A DNA stretch of 64,000 nucleotides from Promethearchaeota archaeon (lineage in GTDB: Archaea; Asgardarchaeota; Lokiarchaeia; Sigyniarchaeales; SOKP01), in contig JAHPZE010000001.1 in the NCBI GenBank assembly GCA_019058365.1, forward strand, positions 1-64,000. The letters run 5' to 3'. Position 1 is the stretch's first letter. Each line of letters begins with the position of its first letter. Made by a program: the position numbers and the translations under genes. Shown here piece by piece: positions 9,097 through 17,555 of the stretch. Below the pieces are notes generated by a model, which saw nothing but the letters and a program-made list of their open reading frames with translations, was not told where the DNA came from and did no database searches.

Positions 9097-10926
9097 TTAT
9101 GCGAATTCCTTTTTATCTTCATCAATATTGACTTCATGTTCAATTTCAAATTTCTTTTCTTCATCAACGTCCCGTTTCATAAGTATATCTCGACGTTCTT
9201 CGGAATATTTATTTTTTTTTAATTGAATGACAGGAATTCCAAAATAAATCCATCCAGGCTCAAGGATCTGATCATAGGTAGTCGTACTAAGAGCACCAAC
9301 TACTGAGTCCTTACCAACGATAGTTCCTGGGGCTACGATACTCTGACCTCCAATAACTACATAATCATCCAGAATGGTTTTTTTAATAATTAAATATTTC
9401 CCGACGACCATAGAGGACATAACAGTAGCACCTTGCCCTACAATTATTCTTCGTCCAAATTTAATAAATTCACCATCGCACCATGAGTCCCATAACGTAC
9501 TTGATAAATTCATTGTGATTCCGAACCATTTAAAAGCCAAAATGTCCATCCAAGGGAGAGGCCAATTTCGAATAAGCCAAAAAACTACTTTTTTTAATTC
9601 AGTCCGCAAACACCAAAACTCAAAATCAGAATCTCCTTTTTCAGCTTTAAATATTCCTTCTTTTGGTTTATGTATTAATTTAATTAATATTAAGAAAAGT
9701 TTGCTAAAGAAAAAACACCCTACAATGAATATAAACCACATAAAAATTAATATCGCTGGTAGAAAAAATGCCATTAAAACCCAGTTTTGAACATAATGCG
9801 TGAAAATGTGAAAGATTACGGTATCTAACATCCCAGAAAGCCAAAAAATTGGGAGATAGACAACTAAAAATTTTATATTTACTCTTGAAATTGCACTACT
9901 AGTAGTAAAATCAATTTTTAAATCTTTTTCATCTAAATTATTTAAATTAATATTTTCCTTCCTTAAGTCTCCGTTATCTAATACTGTCTTGGGTTTAGCT
10001 TCAGATTGCTTCGAAAGTTTCTGAGCTCTCAATTTTTTAAACAATTTTTTATCTTTGTAACTTCCAATACTTTCACCTTTCTCTAAATCATTTGGTGATA
10101 TTCTTAAAAAATTCATAATCTTCTTCCTGAAAATTTTTCTTAATGGCATGCCCCAGTAATAATTATTTCCTTTAATTACGCTATGTTTGGTAGTTGAGGC
10201 TAAAGGAAGTAAATAAGAATTATCATACGCTTCAGAACCGGGGCCTAAAACATTACTAGCTGCGGCAGTAAAATTATCTCCAGTTTTTACTTTAAAATAG
10301 GAGATGTTTCCAAAAATTCCCTCAATAACATGGCTAGCTAAAGCAGAATTAACTCCTATATAACAATTTCGCCCCACTTCAATAAATTTGTCACTAGTGA
10401 CAGATTCCTCCAAGGTAGTACCCTTTCCAATTTTGCTTGCGCCTATAAAATTAAAATACCAGTTGTTAAGCCATGGAAATGGTCCTTTCATAAACGCATT
10501 TTTTCCATATTTAATCATGAAACCTCTAATTTGATAATAATTTAATGTTTTACTTGGAAAATTTCTTGGTATAATCCCATCTTTACTGGGGGATCTTTTT
10601 TCAGTTAGATACCAAAAACCACGTGTAATTAAACCTATAAAAAATAGTCGAATAAGATAACAACCAATGAGGACTAAAGGCATAGAGATCAATGCTATCA
10701 TAGGTTTAAATTCAGTAAAAAGAGTTAAAAAACTTGAAGTTTCTAAAAAATTAGGTAAAAAAAAGAAAAATACATACACTAGAAAAACAATTGCTGGAAT
10801 AACTAATGAAGCCAGAAATATTGTGAAAAGCACAATAAGATACCAAAAATATTGAGTTTTAATTTCTTCCCTGATTTTATTCTTCTCTGGAACACTTTCA
10901 ATCGATGGTAATTCTGTAGTATCCAT
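9097..10926 (-). CDS. Two-module hexapeptide-repeat membrane protein, modules A+B (second copy)
   Basis: The 609-residue protein is clearly paralogous to the A+B protein ending at 8554 along its whole length. Unit A has N-terminal helices, S-P-S-K-D-G-I-I-P-R, Y-x-I-R-x-F-M-I-K-Y-G-K-N and I-G-K-G-T-T-L-E-E. Unit B has D-F-T-T-S-A-I-S-R, H-K-P-K-E-G-I-F, E-F-W-C-L-R and a beta-helix ending in Y-F-G-I-P. The conserved closing V-N-I-D-E-D-K-K motif is also shared. Unlike the first copy it has no module C gene directly after it; the YkgJ gene, on the other strand, separates it from the downstream cluster. The function is inferred to be that of the other A/B/C proteins. A tandem duplication is the simplest origin. 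Confidence 0.6.
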   Translation of the reverse strand: MDTTELPSIESVPEKNKIREEIKTQYFWYLIVLFTIFLASLVIPAIVFLVYVFFFFLPNFLETSSFLTLFTEFKPMIALISMPLVLIGCYLIRLFFIGLITRGFWYLTEKRSPSKDGIIPRNFPSKTLNYYQIRGFMIKYGKNAFMKGPFPWLNNWYFNFIGASKIGKGTTLEESVTSDKFIEVGRNCYIGVNSALASHVIEGIFGNISYFKVKTGDNFTAAASNVLGPGSEAYDNSYLLPLASTTKHSVIKGNNYYWGMPLRKIFRKKIMNFLRISPNDLEKGESIGSYKDKKLFKKLRAQKLSKQSEAKPKTVLDNGDLRKENINLNNLDEKDLKIDFTTSSAISRVNIKFLVVYLPIFWLSGMLDTVIFHIFTHYVQNWVLMAFFLPAILIFMWFIFIVGCFFFSKLFLILIKLIHKPKEGIFKAEKGDSDFEFWCLRTELKKVVFWLIRNWPLPWMDILAFKWFGITMNLSSTLWDSWCDGEFIKFGRRIIVGQGATVMSSMVVGKYLIIKKTILDDYVVIGGQSIVAPGTIVGKDSVVGALSTTTYDQILEPGWIYFGIPVIQLKKNKYSEERRDILMKRDVDEEKKFEIEHEVNIDEDKKEFA

Positions 10927-11058
10927 AAATATTTTTCCTTAAAAGAAACAATTTATAATTTTAAAGGTATAGGTATTAATTAAAATTTATTTTCTAAAAT
11001 ATTCATTGTTTTTTGAAAATATCTTATTTATTTTTGAGTTTTGATAAATAAAACAGCT

Positions 11059-12066
11059 CTATATTTGAACTATAGTTTTAATATGATCATTACTCATTTT
11101 ATAAGAGTTAAAAGCTTCAGTTATTTCATCTAATTTGAACTTCTTCGAAATTAATTGCCTAACTTGTATATTACCAGATTTTAAACCATCAATTGCTTTT
11201 TCAAATGGTCCACATCTACTGCTATAAAGCGTTAGTTCGCGAACAACAATATCAGTGAGATTAATTGGTGTTTCAAGTCCATGAGTGCTCTTTACATGAA
11301 TTTTTCCTCTAGTTCTGCAAGAAGCAACAATCTCCCTCAGTGCATTAGGATTACCAGTTGTATCAATTACAATATCAGCGCCTAAATTATTAGTCAGATT
11401 TATGATCTCATCGGAAACATCTTTACATGTCACCCTATTGATTAGATGATGAGCCCCAAATTGTTTTGCAAGATTAAGTTTTTTATCTGAACCATCTATA
11501 GCTATTAATGTTAATCCTTTAGATATTACTATTTGAGTTATTAATAATCCTAACTTTCCAAGACCAAATAATGCGATATTTTTATCATCTTTATCAATTG
11601 GCATCATTTCAAATGTTTGATAAGCTGCAGCGAGAGGTTCGATAAATGTAGCCTCATCGTAAGGGATTGTATCAGGAATTTCATGCAATAAATAAGAATC
11701 TAATGCAATATATTCTGCTAAAGCTCCATTTATATCAATCCCAATAGCTTTACGAGATACACATTGAGTATATAGCCCTTTTTTACAATAATAACAATTA
11801 AAATCAATATTGCTATTAATTTCTGAAGTGACTCTCTTATTTAACCAAGAATGACTAATTTTTGCACCTACTTTTACAACGTCTCCAGCAAATTCATGAC
11901 CTAGAATAATTGGAGTAGGCGTTGGCAAATGTCCGTTTGCGATTGCTAAATCTGTTCCACAAATTCCTACCGTTTTAACGCGAATTAAGGCTTGAGATTC
12001 TTTTATTTCTGGATCGAGTACATTTTTTATCGTTATTTTATTTCCATCATATACAGCTGCTTTCAT
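11059..12066 (-). CDS. Zinc-dependent MDR-family alcohol/polyol dehydrogenase
   Basis: About 335 residues with the medium-chain dehydrogenase layout. It has the catalytic zinc motif V-G-I-C-G-T-D near residue 35, G-H-E-F-A-G with the catalytic His-Glu near residue 60, and a Rossmann G-L-G-K-L-G motif near residue 172. The structural zinc loop has only three cysteines (C-x2-C-x7-C); the expected first ligand position is Asn/Asp-rich, so that zinc site may be altered. I chose the ATG at 12066 (M-K-A-A-V-Y, the normal family start) over a TTG four codons upstream. Likely substrates are polyols, sugars or threonine-like compounds; none can be assigned. No partner genes lie close on this strand. 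Confidence 0.85.
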   Translation of the reverse strand: MKAAVYDGNKITIKNVLDPEIKESQALIRVKTVGICGTDLAIANGHLPTPTPIILGHEFAGDVVKVGAKISHSWLNKRVTSEINSNIDFNCYYCKKGLYTQCVSRKAIGIDINGALAEYIALDSYLLHEIPDTIPYDEATFIEPLAAAYQTFEMMPIDKDDKNIALFGLGKLGLLITQIVISKGLTLIAIDGSDKKLNLAKQFGAHHLINRVTCKDVSDEIINLTNNLGADIVIDTTGNPNALREIVASCRTRGKIHVKSTHGLETPINLTDIVVRELTLYSSRCGPFEKAIDGLKSGNIQVRQLISKKFKLDEITEAFNSYKMSNDHIKTIVQI

Positions 12067-12320
12067 ATCAAACCACAAAAGTTATTTATTGATACTTATT
12101 AATTGATACTTACTAATAACAAATTTCAATCTAGAAATAATAAAGAAATTAATATAAGTTCTAATAAAGATAAGTTACAGTTTAGAATAAATTTATAGAA
12201 TCTAAACAGAACTATTTTTTAATTAAATCTATTATATAATACAGAAATATGCACTTTTTTATATTTTCTATTTAACCAAAATTAAGTAGATTACATTTTT
12301 AAAGATTTAAAGGTGAAAAG

Positions 12321-12860
12321 ATGCAAAATAAACTATTACAATGGGAAATTTTGGGTATGGTTTTTGTTATTATCGTTGGATCTTTATTCCACTTTGTATT
12401 TGAATGGCTTTTTTCTTGGCCTCCTGTTGGGGCAATTACTGCAGTTAATGAAAGTGTGTGGGAACATCTAAAACTCCCCTATTGGCCGCTAGTAATATTT
12501 TCTTTAATCGAATATAAGTTTATAAAAGAAAAAGCAAATAATATTATCATTGCAAAAAGTCTCTCTGCTATAATAAGCATTGCTACCATTTTAATTATTT
12601 TTTACTCATATACAGCTATTCTTAGCACAGAAATTCTTATAATAGATATTTTAAGTTTCTATTTTGGTGTAATTATTGGTCAAGTAGTTAGCTATAAGAT
12701 TTTAACATTAAATAAGTTACCAAGATGGATAAGTATTATGTCGTGGATAATTATTTTAGGATTCGGACTTTCTTTAATAATATTTACCTATTTGCCACCA
12801 CACTTGCCCATATTTCAAGATTCTGAGTCTGGGTTATATGGTATTTTCCATTATATTTAA
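12321..12860 (+). CDS. Integral membrane protein of the DUF6512 type
   Basis: This 179-residue protein has about five hydrophobic segments covering nearly its whole length. It carries a conserved-looking acidic motif between the first two, V-N-E-S-V-W-E-H-L-K-L-x-Y-W-P, and a late H-L-P-I-F-Q-D motif near residues 162-167. I associate the N-E-S-V-W-E-H-L-K motif with DUF6512 membrane proteins, from memory. The polar E/H/K residues next to membrane segments could form a binding site. The gene is monocistronic and the function is unknown. Confidence 0.6.
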   Translation: MQNKLLQWEILGMVFVIIVGSLFHFVFEWLFSWPPVGAITAVNESVWEHLKLPYWPLVIFSLIEYKFIKEKANNIIIAKSLSAIISIATILIIFYSYTAILSTEILIIDILSFYFGVIIGQVVSYKILTLNKLPRWISIMSWIIILGFGLSLIIFTYLPPHLPIFQDSESGLYGIFHYI

Positions 12861-12988
12861 AACAAATAAATATTTTCGAAAAATAATATAATTCAATTTT
12901 TCCTTATTTATTCTAATTGGATTTTGAAAATATCGTTACTTTTAACCATTAATGTATTAAAATAGAACTTACAATGTAGGAGAATATT

Positions 12989-14629
12989 TTGGAATCTCAT
13001 GATTTTGATGAAAATGTTCAAAATAACTTCAATAAATCTTTTTCAGATATAAAAAGGACAAATTGGAAACATTGGCTTGAAATAGATTCTCGAGAGGAAT
13101 ATGAAGAATTATCATTAAAACTTTCGGGACTATCATCTATTGAAGATCTTTTCGATAGGATAAAATCTGAAACAACTGATTCTAGAAGTTTCTCAATAGA
13201 TTTAAATGATTTTCTAAATAGTGATAAAGCTTCTGAGCCATTAATTTTTTGTCATACGTCAGGAACTACAAACAGTAAATTATCGATGCTAAAATGGTTT
13301 CATATGTCAGAAGATATTGTTAAAAGACAATGGGTACCTGGCATGCAGGCAATTTTTGAATCGAGTGGTTTAGATTTAAATTCTTCTGCAATTATTTTTG
13401 TTCCTTCTAGATTGAAATTCGATGGGATTCAAAAACAGGGAGGAAAAGAATTTATTTCACTTTACTCGTCGGAATTTTCTCAAAGAATCATGCTATCCGT
13501 TATTAAACCAAAAGTATATCTGTTTTATGAATATAAAAATTCAAGAAACTTAGATATAATATCTAAAATTCTAACAATGGATAATATCTCAGTTATTTCT
13601 GCACCAGCATTAACAATTTTAGGATGGGCAGATATTATTAGACTTCAAGATGGGATAAAAAGGTCACTTGATTTAATAAATAAAATTCAAAATCCAAAAC
13701 TTGAAGACCTTCTATTAAAAATTGAAAAAAATGGATTAGTTAGTGCTTCAAAAGAAATTCAAAAAGAATTATCTCAAAAGATCTCAAAAGCAACTTTAGT
13801 ATTTAGTATAAGTTCACTATCAAAATCAGATTGGCAATTAATTCGTAAATTTATGAAATGGGAGGAGGGTAAAGAAAAATTTACAAATCTTTATGTTGCT
13901 TCTGAAATTGGTCCATTTGCCGCAAGTATAAGCAAGGGAGATTATGAACTTTCTCGATTAAATAAAATGTATATTTTTCCATTAACTCTTCCCGTAATAG
14001 ATCATAAAGGAAATAAAGAAGCAGTATCAAGAACGAAAAATAACATAGGTAAACTTTATGTTTCTCGACTTAATAAATCAGATGTTCTAATTAATATTGA
14101 CTTGGGTGATGTTATTTCTATTAAGAATCAGGAAGGTCTTCCCAAAATAGAAGGAAAAATTTTACGTTCAAGTTTTCAATTAAAATATCCAATAAACTTA
14201 TCAAAAAAAGTCTTAATAGACTCGCATTATAGAGTATTTGCTGGTGAATATTTTACTTTTTCTAATTTTGAAATTCAAAATCCACGATTTTTATTAAATT
14301 GTTTAAAAGAGAAATGTGACTTGAATATTGATTCTCTTTTATTAGTTAGAAAAAGCCAAGGTCCAGATAATTCGTGCAGGCTGTTTCTTTATTCCAATGA
14401 CAAGAGTAATTGTTATAATTTGAAGAATTATAGGAAAAAATTACTTGATTGCATTGCAAATGATAATTTTAAAGAAGCTATCTTAAATAATGAAATTAAA
14501 ATCGAATTAATTAATGAGAATCCAGTAGATTTTTTAGTGATGCGTTCAGAAGTCTTAGAAAAAGTTCGAAATGGTAAAAATCCTAAAGGAATTTTAAAAA
14601 AATGGCCATTTTATATAATAGAAGCATAA
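12989..14629 (+). CDS. Divergent adenylate-forming (ANL superfamily) enzyme, PaaK/LuxE-like
   Basis: The 546-residue protein contains H-T-S-G-T-T-N-S-K near residue 88, matching the ATP-binding A3 loop of adenylating enzymes. A later A-S-E-I-G-P-F-A stands in place of the A5 motif and G-D-V-I near residue 371 in place of the A7 Asp. It lacks the usual P-K-G after the A3 loop. The TTG start is supported by an AGGAG Shine-Dalgarno six bases upstream (12978-12982). It should activate a carboxylate as an acyl- or aminoacyl-AMP. It lies between the two clusters of Pls-terminal-domain-like proteins, which suggests but does not prove that it feeds them. No carrier-protein domain is visible in it. 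Confidence 0.5.
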   Translation: MESHDFDENVQNNFNKSFSDIKRTNWKHWLEIDSREEYEELSLKLSGLSSIEDLFDRIKSETTDSRSFSIDLNDFLNSDKASEPLIFCHTSGTTNSKLSMLKWFHMSEDIVKRQWVPGMQAIFESSGLDLNSSAIIFVPSRLKFDGIQKQGGKEFISLYSSEFSQRIMLSVIKPKVYLFYEYKNSRNLDIISKILTMDNISVISAPALTILGWADIIRLQDGIKRSLDLINKIQNPKLEDLLLKIEKNGLVSASKEIQKELSQKISKATLVFSISSLSKSDWQLIRKFMKWEEGKEKFTNLYVASEIGPFAASISKGDYELSRLNKMYIFPLTLPVIDHKGNKEAVSRTKNNIGKLYVSRLNKSDVLINIDLGDVISIKNQEGLPKIEGKILRSSFQLKYPINLSKKVLIDSHYRVFAGEYFTFSNFEIQNPRFLLNCLKEKCDLNIDSLLLVRKSQGPDNSCRLFLYSNDKSNCYNLKNYRKKLLDCIANDNFKEAILNNEIKIELINENPVDFLVMRSEVLEKVRNGKNPKGILKKWPFYIIEA

Positions 14630-14633
14630 TTAT

Positions 14634-14663
14634 AAAAAAAAATAAAAAAAAATAATCTTTTTT
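14634..14663. terminator. Bidirectional A/T-run terminator between convergent genes
   Basis: Two A-runs followed by a six-base T-run sit between the convergent ANL-like gene and the heliorhodopsin gene. Read on the minus strand the A-runs are T-runs just after the heliorhodopsin stop, and on the plus strand the T-run follows the ANL gene. This is inferred from composition. Confidence 0.35.
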
Positions 14664-14681
14664 CTATATTATTTTGGTTAA

Positions 14682-15521
14682 TTAAGCTGGACTAAATACT
14701 CCTGCGAATACTAACCATGCTAGAAAAGTTTTAGATACAAGACTCAAAAGTTGATATACTCTTTCACCGTACAGATAATCTTTCCACTTTCCTACTCCTT
14801 TATATTGCAATATCATGTTGATAGCGAATGTATTAAAGAAGAACAATTCAATTCCGTATATTAGGTAGACAAATAGTGGTACTTCTCCTCCAATGGTTTC
14901 AGTACTTATAAAATACGCAGTAATAACAATCCAAGGAACGGCTCCAGCAATAACACCTAAATAATATGGACCCCATTTAACTTTTTCACCTTTTTCTCTC
15001 GTATATACATTGTATGATTCCATCATTAAACCAAACATATTCATCAGAGCATTTAAGACAAAAATCATAAACAATGACCAGAAATCCCACACTCCAAAAA
15101 AAATAGCGATTAAGAAAATCATCACGGAACTTGAAAAAGCGTACTCAAACCAACGTACCTTATTTATTCCTCTTTTTAAATTTCTAATATAACTTTTATT
15201 GAGCGGGTAAGCAATTAACAGATGAGCAATAGCAGACATTAATAAAAAGGATCCAACAAATGCCCCTAAAGCGCTAAAAACAAAGAGTATTGTAGGGTTA
15301 GGCGAAATAACAAAGTCTGGTCCAACAAGTTCAAACTTAAGGTAAAAAGTGTAAATGTCCCTAGAAAAAGCTAGTTGAGGTAAAAAGCCAAAAAGCACCA
15401 TTAGTAAACCTTGCACTAAATGTAAAATACCCATATTACGATTGAATCTTTTTAGATATTCAAATGATATTGGAGATTTTGGTATTAACCAACCTTCTTC
15501 TGATTTTTCTATAGAGTTCAT
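14682..15521 (-). CDS. Heliorhodopsin
   Basis: This 279-residue, seven-helix protein has the heliorhodopsin signature rather than that of type-1 rhodopsins. Lys264 in the last helix (S-L-V-S-K-T-F-L-A-W) is the retinal Schiff-base lysine. Glu126 (R-W-F-E-Y-A-F-S-S-S) is the counterion. His34 (G-I-L-H-L-V-Q-G) and His100 match the internal histidines of the family. In heliorhodopsin 48C12 the equivalents are K241, E107, H23 and H80, with nearly the same spacing. Heliorhodopsins bind retinal with inverted topology and slow photocycles. Their role, sensory or regulation of a partner enzyme, is unsettled. A DUF1761 membrane protein lies upstream on the same strand. No retinal-synthesis gene is in the window. 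Confidence 0.92.
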   Translation of the reverse strand: MNSIEKSEEGWLIPKSPISFEYLKRFNRNMGILHLVQGLLMVLFGFLPQLAFSRDIYTFYLKFELVGPDFVISPNPTILFVFSALGAFVGSFLLMSAIAHLLIAYPLNKSYIRNLKRGINKVRWFEYAFSSSVMIFLIAIFFGVWDFWSLFMIFVLNALMNMFGLMMESYNVYTREKGEKVKWGPYYLGVIAGAVPWIVITAYFISTETIGGEVPLFVYLIYGIELFFFNTFAINMILQYKGVGKWKDYLYGERVYQLLSLVSKTFLAWLVFAGVFSPA

Positions 15522-15645
15522 AGGTTAAAATATTATAAATTAGTTTTTAACTTGTATGTCTAAAAATTATAAGTTCATTAAATAAATACATTAAATGGAA
15601 GAAAAAAAAATTTGTTAATTAATAAAATATAGATAAATTAGGAGA

Positions 15646-16047
15646 TTATATCCAAACTGCTAATATTAATCCAGCAATTATAAAACCTACAAGATAAAAA
15701 CTGTATTCCATTAGAAAAAGTTTAAATCCTCTATCATTAAAATTAGTTTGGTTTATAGCGATTGTAGCTACAAATCCAATCCATAAAAGTAGGTTAAGTA
15801 GCAATGCAGAAACGATATCGTTCATGCCCGTTAATTCCATCATTATCGTGATGAAAAGAACAGTTATAAAACTAGTTGGAATCATTATTATAGTATCTCG
15901 AATAATTTTAGATTTAGGTTCACTTTCTTTTCCAACTAATTTAAGCCATAAATTACCGAATGCTGAAGGAAAGTACCAAAAAAAATGGATTGCAAAATAT
16001 GTCAATGTAACAACTACAACGGCTAACCAATTTATGTCAAGAGCCAT
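15646..16047 (-). CDS. DUF1761-family membrane protein
   Basis: The 133 residues hold four hydrophobic segments (about 7-29, 50-70, 78-98 and 108-132). The start I-N-W-L-A-V-x-V-x-x-x-x-Y-F and the following W-Y-F-P-x-x-F-G-x-x-W are typical of DUF1761. A soluble loop between helices one and two carries K-x-S-E-P-K-S-K. The gene lies 124 bases upstream of the heliorhodopsin gene on the same strand, so cotranscription is possible but not shown. The function of this family is unknown. Confidence 0.75.
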   Translation of the reverse strand: MALDINWLAVVVVTLTYFAIHFFWYFPSAFGNLWLKLVGKESEPKSKIIRDTIIMIPTSFITVLFITIMMELTGMNDIVSALLLNLLLWIGFVATIAINQTNFNDRGFKLFLMEYSFYLVGFIIAGLILAVWI

Positions 16048-16164
16048 TTCATCACCATTAAATTGATTTTCAAATTGAAATTATAATTTTAAAGAACTAA
16101 ATAATTAAACAATATTTATTTATTTTTTATTTAAAATATAAATAAAAATTAAAGTGAAATCAAA

Positions 16165-16641
16165 TTGAAAGATAAATTCAATTTAGTTGGTACTAAGATC
16201 GCTGAGTTTAGTTTACCAAACTCTAGAGGTGAAACAATCAACATCAGAGATTTTGAAAATAAAAAAAATGTAATAATTGTGCTATTTAGAGATATCAATT
16301 GACCTTTCTGTCGATGGCATGCTGCTAGATTAAGAAGAGACATTGAAAAATTTGAAAAATTAGATGGGTTTTTGTATCCAATCTTAGTAGATAATGAAAA
16401 AAATGCTCAAAAAATGGAACAAAAATATGCAAGAAAGTACGCTGTTTTTTATGATGAATCAAAAAAAGTCGCTGCTATGTTAAAGCAAGAAATAAAGTTG
16501 GTTAAACTGGGTCGTATGCCTGGATTATTAGTAATTGACAAGGAAGGAATAATTAAATACGCATATTACGGGAAAAATATGCATGACATTCCAGAAAACG
16601 ATGAAATTTTACAAGTTCTTGAAAAGATTAATAAAAAATAA
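16165..16641 (+). CDS. Peroxiredoxin-like selenoprotein (in-frame TGA read as Sec, U46-P-F-C49)
   Basis: The frame is open from a TTG start at 16165 through to TAA at 16639 except for one TGA at 16300-16302, giving 158 residues. The N-terminus (L-V-G-T-K-I-A-E-F-S-L-P-N) and the strand V-I-I-V-L-F-R-D match AhpC/TSA-type peroxiredoxin-like proteins, whose catalytic site follows as C-P-F-C-R. Here the first Cys is encoded by TGA, giving U-P-F-C-R-W-H. The reading frame continues for 113 residues with a normal thioredoxin-fold ending (R-M-P-G-L-L-V-I-D-K-E-G). Prx-like selenoproteins are, as I recall, among those described in Lokiarchaeota. A strong stem-loop follows the stop. The alternative is a nonsense mutation, which would be a coincidence at this exact codon. 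Confidence 0.8.
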
Positions 16642-16711
16642 TGATTTGGTGGGAATAAAATAAAAAAAATGAGATTTTATTCTTTAAAGTTAGCCACACT
16701 TTTCCAAATCA
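16642..16711 (+). promoter_or_regulatory. Candidate SECIS stem-loop in the 3' UTR of the Prx-like selenoprotein
   Basis: Directly after the TAA, eight bases (16642-16649) pair perfectly with 16704-16711. Inside this, GTGG (16649-16652) can pair with CCAC (16694-16697). GAATAAAAT (16653-16661) pairs perfectly with ATTTTATTC (16674-16682), enclosing a 12-base A-rich apical loop. A 3' UTR location and an A-rich apical loop agree with the eukaryote-like SECIS elements reported for Lokiarchaeota. I do not see an unambiguous ATGA/GA kink-turn core at the expected place, so the fold is suggestive only. Confidence 0.5.
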
Positions 16712-16752
16712 AAATTGTTTTCATATAGATTTCATATAATTAAAAAGATTCT

Positions 16753-17553
16753 TCATTTTAATTTTACAATGGGATTATAAAATTCTACACGTCGGTTCTC
16801 AAATAGATCATTGAACTCATTGAGTTTTTTATCTCTAGCTTTTTGAATATCAATATCGATTATAACGACATAATTTTTATCCTCTGGAGCTGATGATAAA
16901 ATTTCTCCATCATAAGAGGTTATTTGACTTTTACCAGTAAATTTAAAACGGTCATCTCCTCTTTTTTCTTCACCTATTCTATTTGAAGTTATTGCAAATA
17001 CCCGATTTTCTATACATCTCGTAATCATTGCCTTTTGACAATACGGAAGGACTAGATTTGCAGGATGAGCAATAATATCTGCACCTAAAAGAGCAAGGAT
17101 TCGCGTTGTTTCTGGAAAAATCCAGTCAAAACAAATCATAATTCCTACTTTTACTCCATCTACATTAAACACTTTTAAGGGTTTGTTTCCCGGTGAAAAC
17201 CACAGTTTTTCTTTATAATATAAATGTATTTTCCGGTATGAACCGATCACTCCTTTATTTGAAACCATTATTCCAGCATTGTATACTTTTTCTCCTTCTT
17301 TTTCGATAAATCCGCCAATAACTATTGCTCCAGTCGATTGAGCAATATTTATGAGAAATTGAGCAGTTTCACCCTCTTGACTTTCTGCTAATGATACTGC
17401 TTCTTTTTTAGAAACAAAAGTATAACCCGTCGCAAATAATTCTGGTAATACTAGTAAATCTGCTTTTATGCCAGATATCAGTTTTTCAATTTCTTCAAAA
17501 TTATATTTTTTATCCCCAAATAGTGGAGATGTTTGGATATATCCAATTTTCAC
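16753..17553 (-). CDS. Carbon-nitrogen hydrolase (nitrilase superfamily)
   Basis: At 266 residues this is a complete nitrilase-fold amidohydrolase. The catalytic triad is visible as Glu38 in V-L-P-E-L-F, Lys in Y-R-K-I-H-L and Cys in M-I-C-F-D-W-x-F-P-E. The length and motifs fit branch members such as omega-amidase or predicted small-molecule amidases, which hydrolyse a carboxamide to the acid and ammonia. It starts two bases after the stop of the module C gene (17556), so it may be read in the same transcript as the A-B-C membrane proteins. That would make it a candidate for processing an amide product, but this is conjecture. Confidence 0.9.
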   Translation of the reverse strand: MKIGYIQTSPLFGDKKYNFEEIEKLISGIKADLLVLPELFATGYTFVSKKEAVSLAESQEGETAQFLINIAQSTGAIVIGGFIEKEGEKVYNAGIMVSNKGVIGSYRKIHLYYKEKLWFSPGNKPLKVFNVDGVKVGIMICFDWIFPETTRILALLGADIIAHPANLVLPYCQKAMITRCIENRVFAITSNRIGEEKRGDDRFKFTGKSQITSYDGEILSSAPEDKNYVVIIDIDIQKARDKKLNEFNDLFENRRVEFYNPIVKLK

Positions 17554-17555
17554 TT

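Noticed and set aside
16300..16302. The in-frame TGA as a plain nonsense mutation or sequencing error
   Set aside because: It falls exactly on the catalytic Cys position of a family with known selenoproteins, the frame is otherwise intact on both sides, and a structured 3' UTR follows. A mutation remains possible but less likely.
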